Shown here: positions 1 through 5,917 of the stretch, piece by piece
Layout of the letters: the number at the start of each line of letters is the position of its first letter
How positions within the stretch are numbered: the first letter of the stretch is position 1
Source: Clostridia bacterium
Lineage (GTDB): Bacteria > Bacillota > Clostridia > Oscillospirales > CAG-272
DNA length: 10,226 bases
Assembly (NCBI GenBank): GCA_017420845.1
Contig: JAFQOC010000613.1
Location: 1-10,226 of the forward strand
Direction of reading: 5' to 3'
Program-made: the position numbers and the translations under genes
Notes under the pieces: model-generated
Databases searched by the model: none
The model's input: only the letters and a program-made list of their open reading frames with translations
Told to the model about the DNA's origin: nothing

Positions 1-715
1 CGCGGAGAATGGGAAAGGTGCCGTTCTTTTTTTCGTCCAGCAAAAGTCCCGGGATGAGGACGAGGATGAACAACAGCATACAGATATTGCCATCGGTATA
101 GGTGAAATACATATCCCAGCCCTTGCGATCCTCAAAGCGGATGGGGAGATTCTTATTCACGGAGTACACGTCGATCACGTCGCTCTGGTAGCGGTATTCG
201 TAGCTGTCCGCGCTCATGCCGTAGGCCAGGTATTCCTCCTGAAACAGCTTGGCGTTGTCGATCACACTCTTCAGAAGCGCGGGGTACTCCTCCGTGACGT
301 ATCCGCTGACGCGGTAGAAATACCGATAGGTATTGAAATAAAGATCCACCTTGGCTCGAATTTCATCATTATATTCGGGCCAGAAGTCCTGTATGGTGTA
401 GTTGCCCTCCTCGCCCCGCATCATGGCCTCCATGTTCTTCTCGGTCACCAGAGAGGTTATTTCGATGGATGTCAGATAGTACGCCCGACAGCTTGAGAAT
501 TCTTCCATGAACGTCTCGGGATCAGCCTCATAGCGTGCGTACATTTCATCCACAATAGCCTGGGTCTCCGCATCCAGCTCGGAATGCAGGTTCAGCTCAC
601 CTCGTGAAAGTGGGGCGGCGTAGTAGGATAGCAGTAGGTTCAGGGCGAACATGAGGATGAAGAATATGGGAATGAATTTGCTTCCAAGTAGCTTTTTGAT
701 TTCATATCGGATCAT
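1..715 (-). CDS. ABC-2 type transporter permease, partial (C-terminus outside window)
   Basis: The frame is open from ATG at 715 to the window edge, giving the first 238 residues. A hydrophobic helix at about residues 14-32 (FIPIFFILMFALNLLLS) is followed by a long, largely acidic extracytoplasmic loop of about 170 residues and a second helix at about 209-226, then the cytoplasmic turn LLDEKKNGTFPILR. A short cytoplasmic start, a helix, a big outside loop, a second helix and then a D-E-x-x-x-G-T turn is typical of ABC-2 family permeases of Clostridia. Such permeases form the membrane channel of an ATP-driven exporter, usually with a separately encoded ATPase. The start is supported by AAAGGGG at 723-729, 7 bases before ATG. 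It begins 27 bases after the membrane protein gene and is probably co-transcribed with it and the sigma factor. No ATPase gene is visible; it may lie beyond the edge. The substrate is unknown. Confidence 0.8.
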   Translation of the reverse strand, partial: MIRYEIKKLLGSKFIPIFFILMFALNLLLSYYAAPLSRGELNLHSELDAETQAIVDEMYARYEADPETFMEEFSSCRAYYLTSIEITSLVTEKNMEAMMRGEEGNYTIQDFWPEYNDEIRAKVDLYFNTYRYFYRVSGYVTEEYPALLKSVIDNAKLFQEEYLAYGMSADSYEYRYQSDVIDVYSVNKNLPIRFEDRKGWDMYFTYTDGNICMLLFILVLIPGLLLDEKKNGTFPILR

Positions 716-742
716 AAGATCGCCCCTTTCGCGGTTATTTCA

Positions 743-2104
743 TTATGGAATATAAATCTTTCCTGTTTCCAACTCAATCATCAGAATATGAGTTTCGGTT
801 TCCGCATACAGGATCCTGCCATCACAGGAAACAAGGATACACGCCTGCCCATCGGGGAGACGGGCGACCATTTTGGTGTCAGCCCCATCCAACGGTGTGG
901 CATAAACAACGCCCTGCTTCACCATGTAGGCAGTCCCGTCGTAAACAAGGAACGATTCGGGCGCGGTCTCCTCCCAAGCGGGTATATACGGATCAAGAGT
1001 CATGGTGTCCAGCGTCAAGGTACAGTAACGGCTCTCTCCCGTGACCGTGACGGTTTCGATATACAAGCGGCCGTTTTTCAAGGCGGTGAGAAGTGGATAT
1101 CCGCTGCTGCTGTCCCGTTCCGGGAGATGGTAGACCTCATACCCCAGCTCTGCGGCAGAGAGCAGGGGGAAGATCTCTCCCGTTTGCAGGTTCGCTTGCA
1201 TAATTCCTTCATGGGTAGAAAAGTACAAAAGCGCCCCGTCCCGTATGTGGGAGATCATGCTCGCAAACTCCTGTATATCCCCATTTTCAACGATGAAGAG
1301 CGCCGAATCAAAATGGAATCGGCCGTCTTTAGGGGTAATGCTCATACACACATCGTAGATGGTGCCGTTAGCCACAAGGAGATTCCGATAGGCCATAACC
1401 AAGGGAGACGGTGCCGTATACGCGCCACACATCCGCGGATGAGTCAGATCCAGATCAAAGATAAACAGAGCCTGCTCGCCCTGCCCGCTTTCCAGAACCG
1501 CGTAGATGCAGTCATTCGCCACCCGTAAAGAACCCGGAACAAGGCCTTTCGTATACGTGGCGGGACAGTCCTCCGGATTGGTGTGTTCACACCCCTCTAT
1601 CTTGCAAATGCTCTCATATTTCCCCGTCAGCTTATTCAATACACGGGCTTCTTTTTCCGTGTCGCTCACAAACACGTAGTACGGGGTTTGGTACTGTCTG
1701 TTGGCATGATCCGTCACGGCCCGGGAAATGGCGGTCTCCTGTCTCGCGTAGAGCTCATACAGCTCCTCCCGGCTCATGCCCTCATAGGGATTGGCATACA
1801 AGATCATAGGATCCTGATCGCCATACTGCGTGGCGGTGCTCTCCTGCATACTGCCATAAGGCGGGGGAACCTCCGTGGGTACCCTCTGCCCCATATATGC
1901 GATCCAAGAGACCGTGCTCAAGGATACAATGGTGCATACAGCGGCAACAAACCAGTTGCTTTGCACCATACGGCTGAGTCTGTTTTTCAGCCGCCTGCGT
2001 CTCATGCTTCTTTTCACATATGCCATGGGCAGCTCGGCTTCGGTGATGTAATCGTCCCGTATGCCGCTGAGCTGCTTGTAAGCCTCATAGTTGGTTCTCC
2101 TCAT
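743..2104 (-). CDS. Single-pass membrane protein, anti-sigma-like, with lipoprotein-type propeller ectodomain
   Basis: This encodes 453 residues. A basic cytoplasmic segment (1-50) contains IRDDYITEAELP (15-26) and a run of Arg/Lys. A transmembrane helix spans about 51-72, followed by a Pro/Ser-rich stalk and an extracytoplasmic domain. That domain contains NPYEGMSREELY (105-116), TPYYV (140-144), NKLTG (157-161) and a Cys/His cluster C167-x4-C172-x-H174-x5-C180. Repeated strand-turn units follow, such as DLDLTH, LQTGEI, TLDTMTLDPYI and LETGKIYIP at the C-terminus, suggesting a beta-propeller. The same order of motifs occurs in the lipoproteins upstream. The ATG overlaps the sigma factor stop (ATGA), which implies translational coupling. 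D-D-x-[LYI]-I-x-E-A segments are familiar to me from N-termini of clostridial proteins encoded after ECF sigma factors, so I infer an anti-sigma or sigma-regulating role. No zinc anti-sigma (ZAS) motif is present. The start follows from AGAGGGGG at 2113-2120; an upstream in-frame ATG at 2230 lies inside the sigma gene. Confidence 0.85.
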   Translation of the reverse strand: MRRTNYEAYKQLSGIRDDYITEAELPMAYVKRSMRRRRLKNRLSRMVQSNWFVAAVCTIVSLSTVSWIAYMGQRVPTEVPPPYGSMQESTATQYGDQDPMILYANPYEGMSREELYELYARQETAISRAVTDHANRQYQTPYYVFVSDTEKEARVLNKLTGKYESICKIEGCEHTNPEDCPATYTKGLVPGSLRVANDCIYAVLESGQGEQALFIFDLDLTHPRMCGAYTAPSPLVMAYRNLLVANGTIYDVCMSITPKDGRFHFDSALFIVENGDIQEFASMISHIRDGALLYFSTHEGIMQANLQTGEIFPLLSAAELGYEVYHLPERDSSSGYPLLTALKNGRLYIETVTVTGESRYCTLTLDTMTLDPYIPAWEETAPESFLVYDGTAYMVKQGVVYATPLDGADTKMVARLPDGQACILVSCDGRILYAETETHILMIELETGKIYIP

Positions 2105-2667
2105 ATTCGAATCCCCCTCTCTTCCAGATAATTCCGCAACCGCTCCCGAATCCGCCGCAACCGTCCGTCTACCGCATCCTCGGAAATCCCATAGCCCTCC
2201 GCCAGTACAACCATGCTGTAGCCATGCCAATACCGGCCCACGAACAGCTTGCGGTTCAGCTCGGTCTCCTTCTCCAGAAAACCGTCAAACAGCCCGGGTA
2301 ATGCCTCCAGCACCGAGCCGGGGACCTCATCATCGCTCGGAATACAGTCCCCCAGCTCCTCCATCAAGCCCTCCAGAGACACCTCCAGATCGCTGTTGTA
2401 GCCCGCGCGGTGGATAGAGCGGTGGCGGTCAATGGACAGATTCCGCACGATCCGCCCGAGAAATGCCCGCAGGACTTTCGGGCGCGCGGGTGGGATGCTG
2501 TTCCACAAGCGAAGATAGGCATCGTTCACACATTCCTCCGCGTCCCATTCATTGTGCAGAATATTCATGGCGATCTGCATACAGTAACGTCCGTACCGTT
2601 CCGCCGTCATTTCGATGGCCTTCTCATCACGGCTTTGCAACAGCTCGATGATCCCATCATCCTTCAA
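2101..2667 (-). CDS. ECF-type RNA polymerase sigma factor
   Basis: This encodes 188 residues, a usual ECF length. Region 2 covers about residues 22-86, with the core-binding stretch WDAEECVNDAYLRLWNSIPP (41-60) and a -10 recognition helix region RAFLGRIVRNLSIDRHR (67-83). An acidic linker (93-130) follows, then region 4 at about 136-186. There YSMVVLAEGYGISEDAVDG and RLRRIRERL form the helix-turn-helix that should read the -35 element. No region 1 or 3 is seen, as expected for the ECF group. The gene starts with TTG (2667), supported by GGGAGG at 2677-2682, 9 bases upstream; the ATG inside AAGGATGATGGG is out of frame. It overlaps the following membrane protein gene by 4 bases. Its regulon is not known; autoregulation is usual for this class but no promoter match is certain here. 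Confidence 0.92.
   Translation of the reverse strand: MKDDGIIELLQSRDEKAIEMTAERYGRYCMQIAMNILHNEWDAEECVNDAYLRLWNSIPPARPKVLRAFLGRIVRNLSIDRHRSIHRAGYNSDLEVSLEGLMEELGDCIPSDDEVPGSVLEALPGLFDGFLEKETELNRKLFVGRYWHGYSMVVLAEGYGISEDAVDGRLRRIRERLRNYLEERGIRI
2113..2120 (-). promoter_or_regulatory. Ribosome binding site deciding the membrane protein start
   Basis: AGAGGGGG lies 8 bases before ATG at 2104, inside the 3' end of the sigma gene. It favours this start over the in-frame ATG at 2230 and fits translational coupling with the sigma factor. Confidence 0.7.
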
Positions 2668-2788
2668 TTGACCGCGCCTCCCTTCCTGTTACCGCCCCCT
2701 TCACTGATAAAGACGGAACCGAAAACGGGAAACCGTCGTTTTTGAAAAATATTTCTCATTTTTTTCGTAAAAAGGGGCATGGATCACG
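2668..2788 (-). other. Leader and presumed promoter region of the sigma operon
   Basis: This gap between the terminator and the sigma start must hold the sigma operon promoter if transcription is not read through. On the minus strand an AT-rich block (2740-2774, with runs of T and A) is followed by GGTTTCCCGTTTTCGG and CCGTCTTTATC (about 2706-2735), then purine-rich sequence up to the ribosome binding site. I find no good TTGACA/TATAAT pair at a 16-18 base spacing. CGTC (minus strand, 2712-2715) resembles the -10 element of several ECF factors, so self-activation is possible but unproven. Confidence 0.35.
2677..2682 (-). promoter_or_regulatory. Ribosome binding site selecting the TTG start of the sigma factor
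   Basis: GGGAGG reads toward the TTG at 2667 with a 9-base spacer. No in-frame ATG lies nearby, so this site decides the rare TTG start. Confidence 0.7.
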
Positions 2789-2840
2789 AAAAACGACAGA
2801 GCCGGCTTGTCAGTAGGATGGCCTACCTCAAGTCGGCTCT
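2789..2840 (-). terminator. Rho-independent terminator after the divergent lipoprotein gene (probably bidirectional)
   Basis: Arms at 2798-2809 and 2829-2840 (AGAGCCGGCTTG and CAAGTCGGCTCT) pair over 11 of 12 positions. An inner stem, GTAGG at 2813-2817 with CCTAC at 2822-2826, closes on a 4-base loop. On the minus strand the stem is followed after a few bases by TTTTT (2789-2793). On the plus strand TTTTT (2840-2844) follows immediately, so the hairpin could stop transcription in both directions. It starts 24 bases after the stop of the 2865-4289 gene and separates it from the sigma operon. Confidence 0.85.
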
Positions 2841-2864
2841 TTTTGCCACAGGACCGGAATCCTC

Positions 2865-4289
2865 TTAATCCAGCCCGTCAAAGCTCAAAATGGTCACATT
2901 CTGTCCCTTCAGATCCGCCACGGCGTAATGAGGAAGTACGTATTGACCCATTTCGTCAAAATCCTGATTGTAGAAATTCTTGAACTCCTCGTGGTTTTTG
3001 AAGGTGAAATAAACCTTGTCACCGTCCACCTCAAAATCCTCAATGCGGACGGGAATATCCTTGTAGGCAAAGCTCACCACGCATTCGATTTTCTCACTTC
3101 CAAGCTTCATGCGGTAGATTTTTCCCGCGCGGGTGGTGGAGGCGTTCTTGATCCCGCTGGTGATGACCGTGCCGTCGGGCATCTCCTCCCGAGTCTGCCA
3201 GGTGTATTCATAGTAATCCTTCAAGGGGGAGCCTTGGATCTCCTCCGCCGAAAGGGGCTTTTCAAAGAAAACGCAGTCCCCCGACAGCTTGAAGTTCACG
3301 GCTCCGTCACCTGTGGGCAGGGGGATATAGGTGCCCGTGTCCATGCAGTAGGCATAGACGGGATTGAGTGTTGTCCAGCCGTAGCCGTTTTCGTACTTTT
3401 CTATCAGCATATAATCGTTGTTGTAGTCACGGATGGTACAGGCCTTGAAGGCTTCCTCCGCATTCGCAAAGGACAGATCGGTCTTGTAGATCACCGTATC
3501 CTCCGCCGAGGCAACACCGCGCAGAGAATAGTAGACCGTATCACAGACAACGGCCTCGATCTGTACGCTCTTGTCTCCCGACAAAACCGTGATCTCCTTG
3601 GAAACCGCGTCCAACACCTTGAAGGCGGTCACGCTCTTTCCTTGGGACTTGTATTCGCTCTGGACGAAATAGACCTTGTCCCCCTTCTCGTAGACCACCT
3701 CAATATGGTCATAGTAGGTAGCCTTGTCCTCGGCCACGCCGGGCAGCTCGTACAGAAGCTCGATGTTGTTCCGCTGTAGGTCGCAACGGTACAGCTTGGG
3801 CACCATGTCACCGTAGTCGGATATGAAATAGATATGCTTGTCGCTTACGTATTCCAGCTTGGCATACAGATTACTCGACCAGATACAGGTATCGTCATGA
3901 GGGCATAGGGGATCGCTGCACCAATGGCTGATGTTGCCTGTCAAATTATTGTAGAAATATGCTACCGAGTTCACGTAGTATTTCTTCCCCGTGGGCAGGA
4001 GCGTGCCGCCACGGTAGAATGTAGGGCTTTGGGGTTCAGCGGCGGGCGGATCCTGGACGGAATCCGAGGCTGCGTCCTTGGTCTCGGCTTCGGTGTCGAT
4101 CTCCATAGTCACGTCATAGTCATCCTTGCCGTCACCGCGAACGGGGCCCGTGTCCATAGCCGCTTCCTTGGATGCGGCCTCCTTTTGGCTGTCCAATTGA
4201 TCCTCGTATTGGTTCCTGCGAGAGCAGGAGGCAACAGAAGCAAGCAGAATCGTGGCGGCCAGCGCCAGCAAAAGCAGTTTTTTCATCAT
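2865..4289 (-). CDS. Divergent surface lipoprotein with Cys/His cluster and propeller-like repeats
   Basis: This encodes 474 residues. The signal peptide MMKKLLLLALAATILLASVA ends in lipobox VASC, with Cys22 as the predicted lipidated residue. The mature N-terminus CSRRNQYED resembles CSRRDQF of the tandem paralogues. A charged Asp/Glu/Ala/Ser linker runs to about residue 88. Then come NNLTG (114-118) and the cluster C124-SDPL-C129-P-H131-DDT-C135-IW, followed by repeated strand-turn modules (for example KHIYFISD, DKVYFVQSE, DTVIYKTDL, GKIYRMKLG, GDKVYFTFK). Near the end, EEFKNFYN and HYAVADLKG line up in order with YKDFKN and RYVVVNLETG of the paralogues, which supports distant common ancestry. 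I infer a membrane-anchored extracellular beta-propeller; the ligand is unknown. It has its own promoter candidate (4332-4360) and terminator. ATG at 4289 and ATG at 4286 are both possible; AAAGGA at 4295-4300 is 5 or 8 bases away. Confidence 0.85.
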   Translation of the reverse strand: MMKKLLLLALAATILLASVASCSRRNQYEDQLDSQKEAASKEAAMDTGPVRGDGKDDYDVTMEIDTEAETKDAASDSVQDPPAAEPQSPTFYRGGTLLPTGKKYYVNSVAYFYNNLTGNISHWCSDPLCPHDDTCIWSSNLYAKLEYVSDKHIYFISDYGDMVPKLYRCDLQRNNIELLYELPGVAEDKATYYDHIEVVYEKGDKVYFVQSEYKSQGKSVTAFKVLDAVSKEITVLSGDKSVQIEAVVCDTVYYSLRGVASAEDTVIYKTDLSFANAEEAFKACTIRDYNNDYMLIEKYENGYGWTTLNPVYAYCMDTGTYIPLPTGDGAVNFKLSGDCVFFEKPLSAEEIQGSPLKDYYEYTWQTREEMPDGTVITSGIKNASTTRAGKIYRMKLGSEKIECVVSFAYKDIPVRIEDFEVDGDKVYFTFKNHEEFKNFYNQDFDEMGQYVLPHYAVADLKGQNVTILSFDGLD

Positions 4290-4311
4290 GGGTATCCTTT
4301 CTCTTTACACA

Positions 4312-4353
4312 AAATCGGATCGTACGGCTTCATTATACCATACAATCCGATTT
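4312..4353. repeat. 16-bp inverted repeat around the -10 box
   Basis: Arms at 4312-4327 (AAATCGGATCGTACGG) and 4338-4353 (CCATACAATCCGATTT) match at 14 of 16 positions. Both differences leave G:U pairs in minus-strand RNA. The 10-base loop (4328-4337) contains the complement of TATAAT. The symmetry suits a dimeric repressor operator or a cruciform, or an RNA hairpin formed by transcripts reading through from upstream. Confidence 0.75.
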
Positions 4354-4360
4354 CGCGAAA
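4332..4360 (-). promoter_or_regulatory. Extended -10 promoter for the divergent lipoprotein gene
   Basis: On the minus strand a perfect TATAAT (4337-4332) is preceded by TGG, giving TGnTATAAT, an extended -10 element. Seventeen bases upstream lies TTTCGC (4360-4355), a poor -35 match, as expected where the extended -10 compensates. The start codon is about 40 bases downstream. The -35 area is part of the perfect 10-bp palindrome TTTCGCGAAA (4351-4360). Confidence 0.65.
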
Positions 4361-4364
4361 TACC

Positions 4365-4388
4365 CGATCGGCACGATTTTACCGATCG
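4365..4388. repeat. Second small inverted repeat upstream of the promoter
   Basis: CGATCGG (4365-4371) and CCGATCG (4382-4388) form a perfect 7-bp inverted repeat with a 10-base spacer, the same spacer length as the larger repeat next to it. There is no U-run after it on the minus strand, so it is a poor intrinsic terminator for the upstream gene. It could be a second regulator half-site. Confidence 0.5.
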
Positions 4389-4418
4389 TCAAGGAATATG
4401 AGCTTTACCTACATGTCG

Positions 4419-5903
4419 CTATCCATAGGGATTCTCCGCCGTCTGCCGAGACAGATCCACCCCCGTATCAAATGCCTGCCCCGTGGTCAGATCCACCACC
4501 ACATACCGCCTGCTCCTGACCCATTCGGGAACCGTAGGGCTGTAGGGATTGGTGAAATCCTTGTAGGTCTGGTATTCGATCAGAATATAGCGGCCATCCA
4601 GAAACAGCGAATTGACAAAGCAATCGGGAATACCGTCGGTTTGCAGATTCACGATGACGCGGGGCTCCCCCGTCTCGGGATCGTGCATATACCATTTACC
4701 CCCCCAGCGGGTGCCGATGCCGTAGGTATTGCTGTTGAAATAATACTCGTAATGGGGATCGTCCCGATTCTCTTCCACGGCATGGGAAATGTTGAGGTAG
4801 ACCTGCTCCCCGTACAGAACAGCCTGTCCCCATCCCGTGTCGGTCAGCTCCCCCGTCTCGGTATCATACCGCAGAATGTTGGTAGTATTGCCGTCTGCCA
4901 ACCGTTTTCGCACGTATATGATTCCCTCCGAGGTCGCCAGAAACGCGAATGCGGTTTCCCCCTCCTCACGGTTCAGAAGGCTTCCCGAAAGGATAACGGA
5001 ATCCTCCCCTGTAACGCGATCAAACCGTCTGAGAGAGCCGTCATTGCGTGGCGTATACCATATAGAGTCCCCATCGTAGCGGATCGCGTTGCAGTCTCTG
5101 TTATCCTCCCACAGGGGAGTTGTGTTTTTATCCTTGATATCGTAAACCATGCCGCTGTAGACGGTCTTACCGTCATCGGTTTTCAGACGCGTGTTGTAGT
5201 AAATCTTTCCTTCATAGACCGTGGCGTTATCGGGAGCATCCTTCCACTCACAGATCAGCTTGGGGTCATTCATGAGCAGGTCGAAGGAATACAGGACGTA
5301 TCGCATTCCGATGGCATCCAGCACAACCAGATAAATGCGATCATCCACCACCTGACATACCCGATGATAGAGGGTGTTGTGGCCGAAAATGCAGGTGTTG
5401 TGTTCACAAAGCGGATCCTTGCACAGGGACACAACCTCACCCGTCAGCTTACTGAACATATAGCCGCCATGTTGCACGTCGAGGATCACGTAGTAGGGCG
5501 TATTCCCGAAAAAGCCGTACTCATTGTTATAGACCGAGCGCTCGGATTCCTGCTGAAAGGACGCATACAGCTCCTCCGCCGTCCAACCCTCGTAGGGGTT
5601 GCCGGTGGTCTTCTCGGTTACACCACCAACGAGAGGAGGCGGAACGATAGGATGATCAGGCGGAGCGGTGGCATCCGAGTCGGTTACATCCCCGCCGCTT
5701 TGATTGGTGTCGGCGGGAATGGTGTCGGTGGGATTGCTTTCGGCGGGATCACTCACATCGGTCTGTCCTGCCATCGTGGCCTGCTCCCCTGTGGGCGCAT
5801 CGGTCTCGGACGGACGGAACTGATCGCGGCGGGAGCAGGAGGCGAGAGATGAAGCCAGCAGAAGAGTGGCCAAAATAGCGGTTAGAATCCGATTGTTTTT
5901 CAT
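4419..5903 (-). CDS. Tandem surface lipoprotein, copy 4 (last of the array)
   Basis: This encodes 494 residues. The signal peptide MKNNRILTAILATLLLASSLAS ends in lipobox LASC, with Cys23 lipidated, followed by CSRRDQF. A Pro/Thr/Asp/Ser-rich linker (about 30-100) is longer than in the sister copies because it includes TIPADT. Then come NPYEGWTAEELYASF (102-116), TPYYVILDVQ (135-144), SKLTG (151-155) and cluster C161-KDPL-C166-E-H168-NT-C171-IF. Repeated strand-turn modules follow (for example DDRIYLVVLD, EGKIYYNTRL, RRFDRVTGEDSVIL, LRYDTETGEL), ending with RYVVVDLTTG. This suggests a propeller of about seven blades outside the cell. It is visibly more GC-rich than the three upstream copies and more divergent in its first half, while its C-terminal half resembles the 7410-8873 protein. 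ATG at 5903 is chosen over 5921 because AAAGGAG (5911-5917) lies between them, 7 bases before 5903. It starts 14 bases after the preceding gene. Confidence 0.88.
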   Translation of the reverse strand: MKNNRILTAILATLLLASSLASCSRRDQFRPSETDAPTGEQATMAGQTDVSDPAESNPTDTIPADTNQSGGDVTDSDATAPPDHPIVPPPLVGGVTEKTTGNPYEGWTAEELYASFQQESERSVYNNEYGFFGNTPYYVILDVQHGGYMFSKLTGEVVSLCKDPLCEHNTCIFGHNTLYHRVCQVVDDRIYLVVLDAIGMRYVLYSFDLLMNDPKLICEWKDAPDNATVYEGKIYYNTRLKTDDGKTVYSGMVYDIKDKNTTPLWEDNRDCNAIRYDGDSIWYTPRNDGSLRRFDRVTGEDSVILSGSLLNREEGETAFAFLATSEGIIYVRKRLADGNTTNILRYDTETGELTDTGWGQAVLYGEQVYLNISHAVEENRDDPHYEYYFNSNTYGIGTRWGGKWYMHDPETGEPRVIVNLQTDGIPDCFVNSLFLDGRYILIEYQTYKDFTNPYSPTVPEWVRSRRYVVVDLTTGQAFDTGVDLSRQTAENPYG

Positions 5904-5910
5904 GCTCGAA

Positions 5911-5917
5911 CTCCTTT
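5911..5917 (-). promoter_or_regulatory. Ribosome binding site deciding the start of lipoprotein copy 4
   Basis: AAAGGAG sits 7 bases before ATG at 5903 and downstream of the alternative in-frame ATG at 5921, so translation should begin at 5903. It abuts the stop codon of the preceding gene (5918-5920), consistent with coupled translation. Confidence 0.8.

Noticed and set aside
743..2131. Several plus-strand open frames over the membrane protein gene
   Set aside because: They have no ribosome binding sites or recognisable domains and lie antisense to a well-supported gene.
2105..2230. N-terminal extension of the membrane protein from ATG 2230
   Set aside because: It lies wholly inside the sigma gene, adds a Gly/Arg-rich stretch with no homology to the paralogues, and ATG 2104 has its own ribosome binding site.
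4365..4392. TTGACG at 4387-4392 as a -35 box, or the nearby 7-bp hairpin as terminator of copy 4
   Set aside because: No -10-like hexamer lies 16-18 bases downstream of TTGACG on the minus strand, and the hairpin has no U-run.
5410..5440. Cys/His cluster as a c-type haem site
   Set aside because: The pattern is C-x4-C-x-H, not C-x2-C-H or C-x4-C-H, so haem attachment is unsupported.
3924..5852. Long plus-strand open frame of 642 codons running antisense to two lipoprotein genes and their gap
   Set aside because: Its product has no recognisable domain and it crosses the promoter region. The minus-strand genes beneath it have signal peptides, ribosome binding sites and paralogues, so the open frame is a by-product of their codon use.
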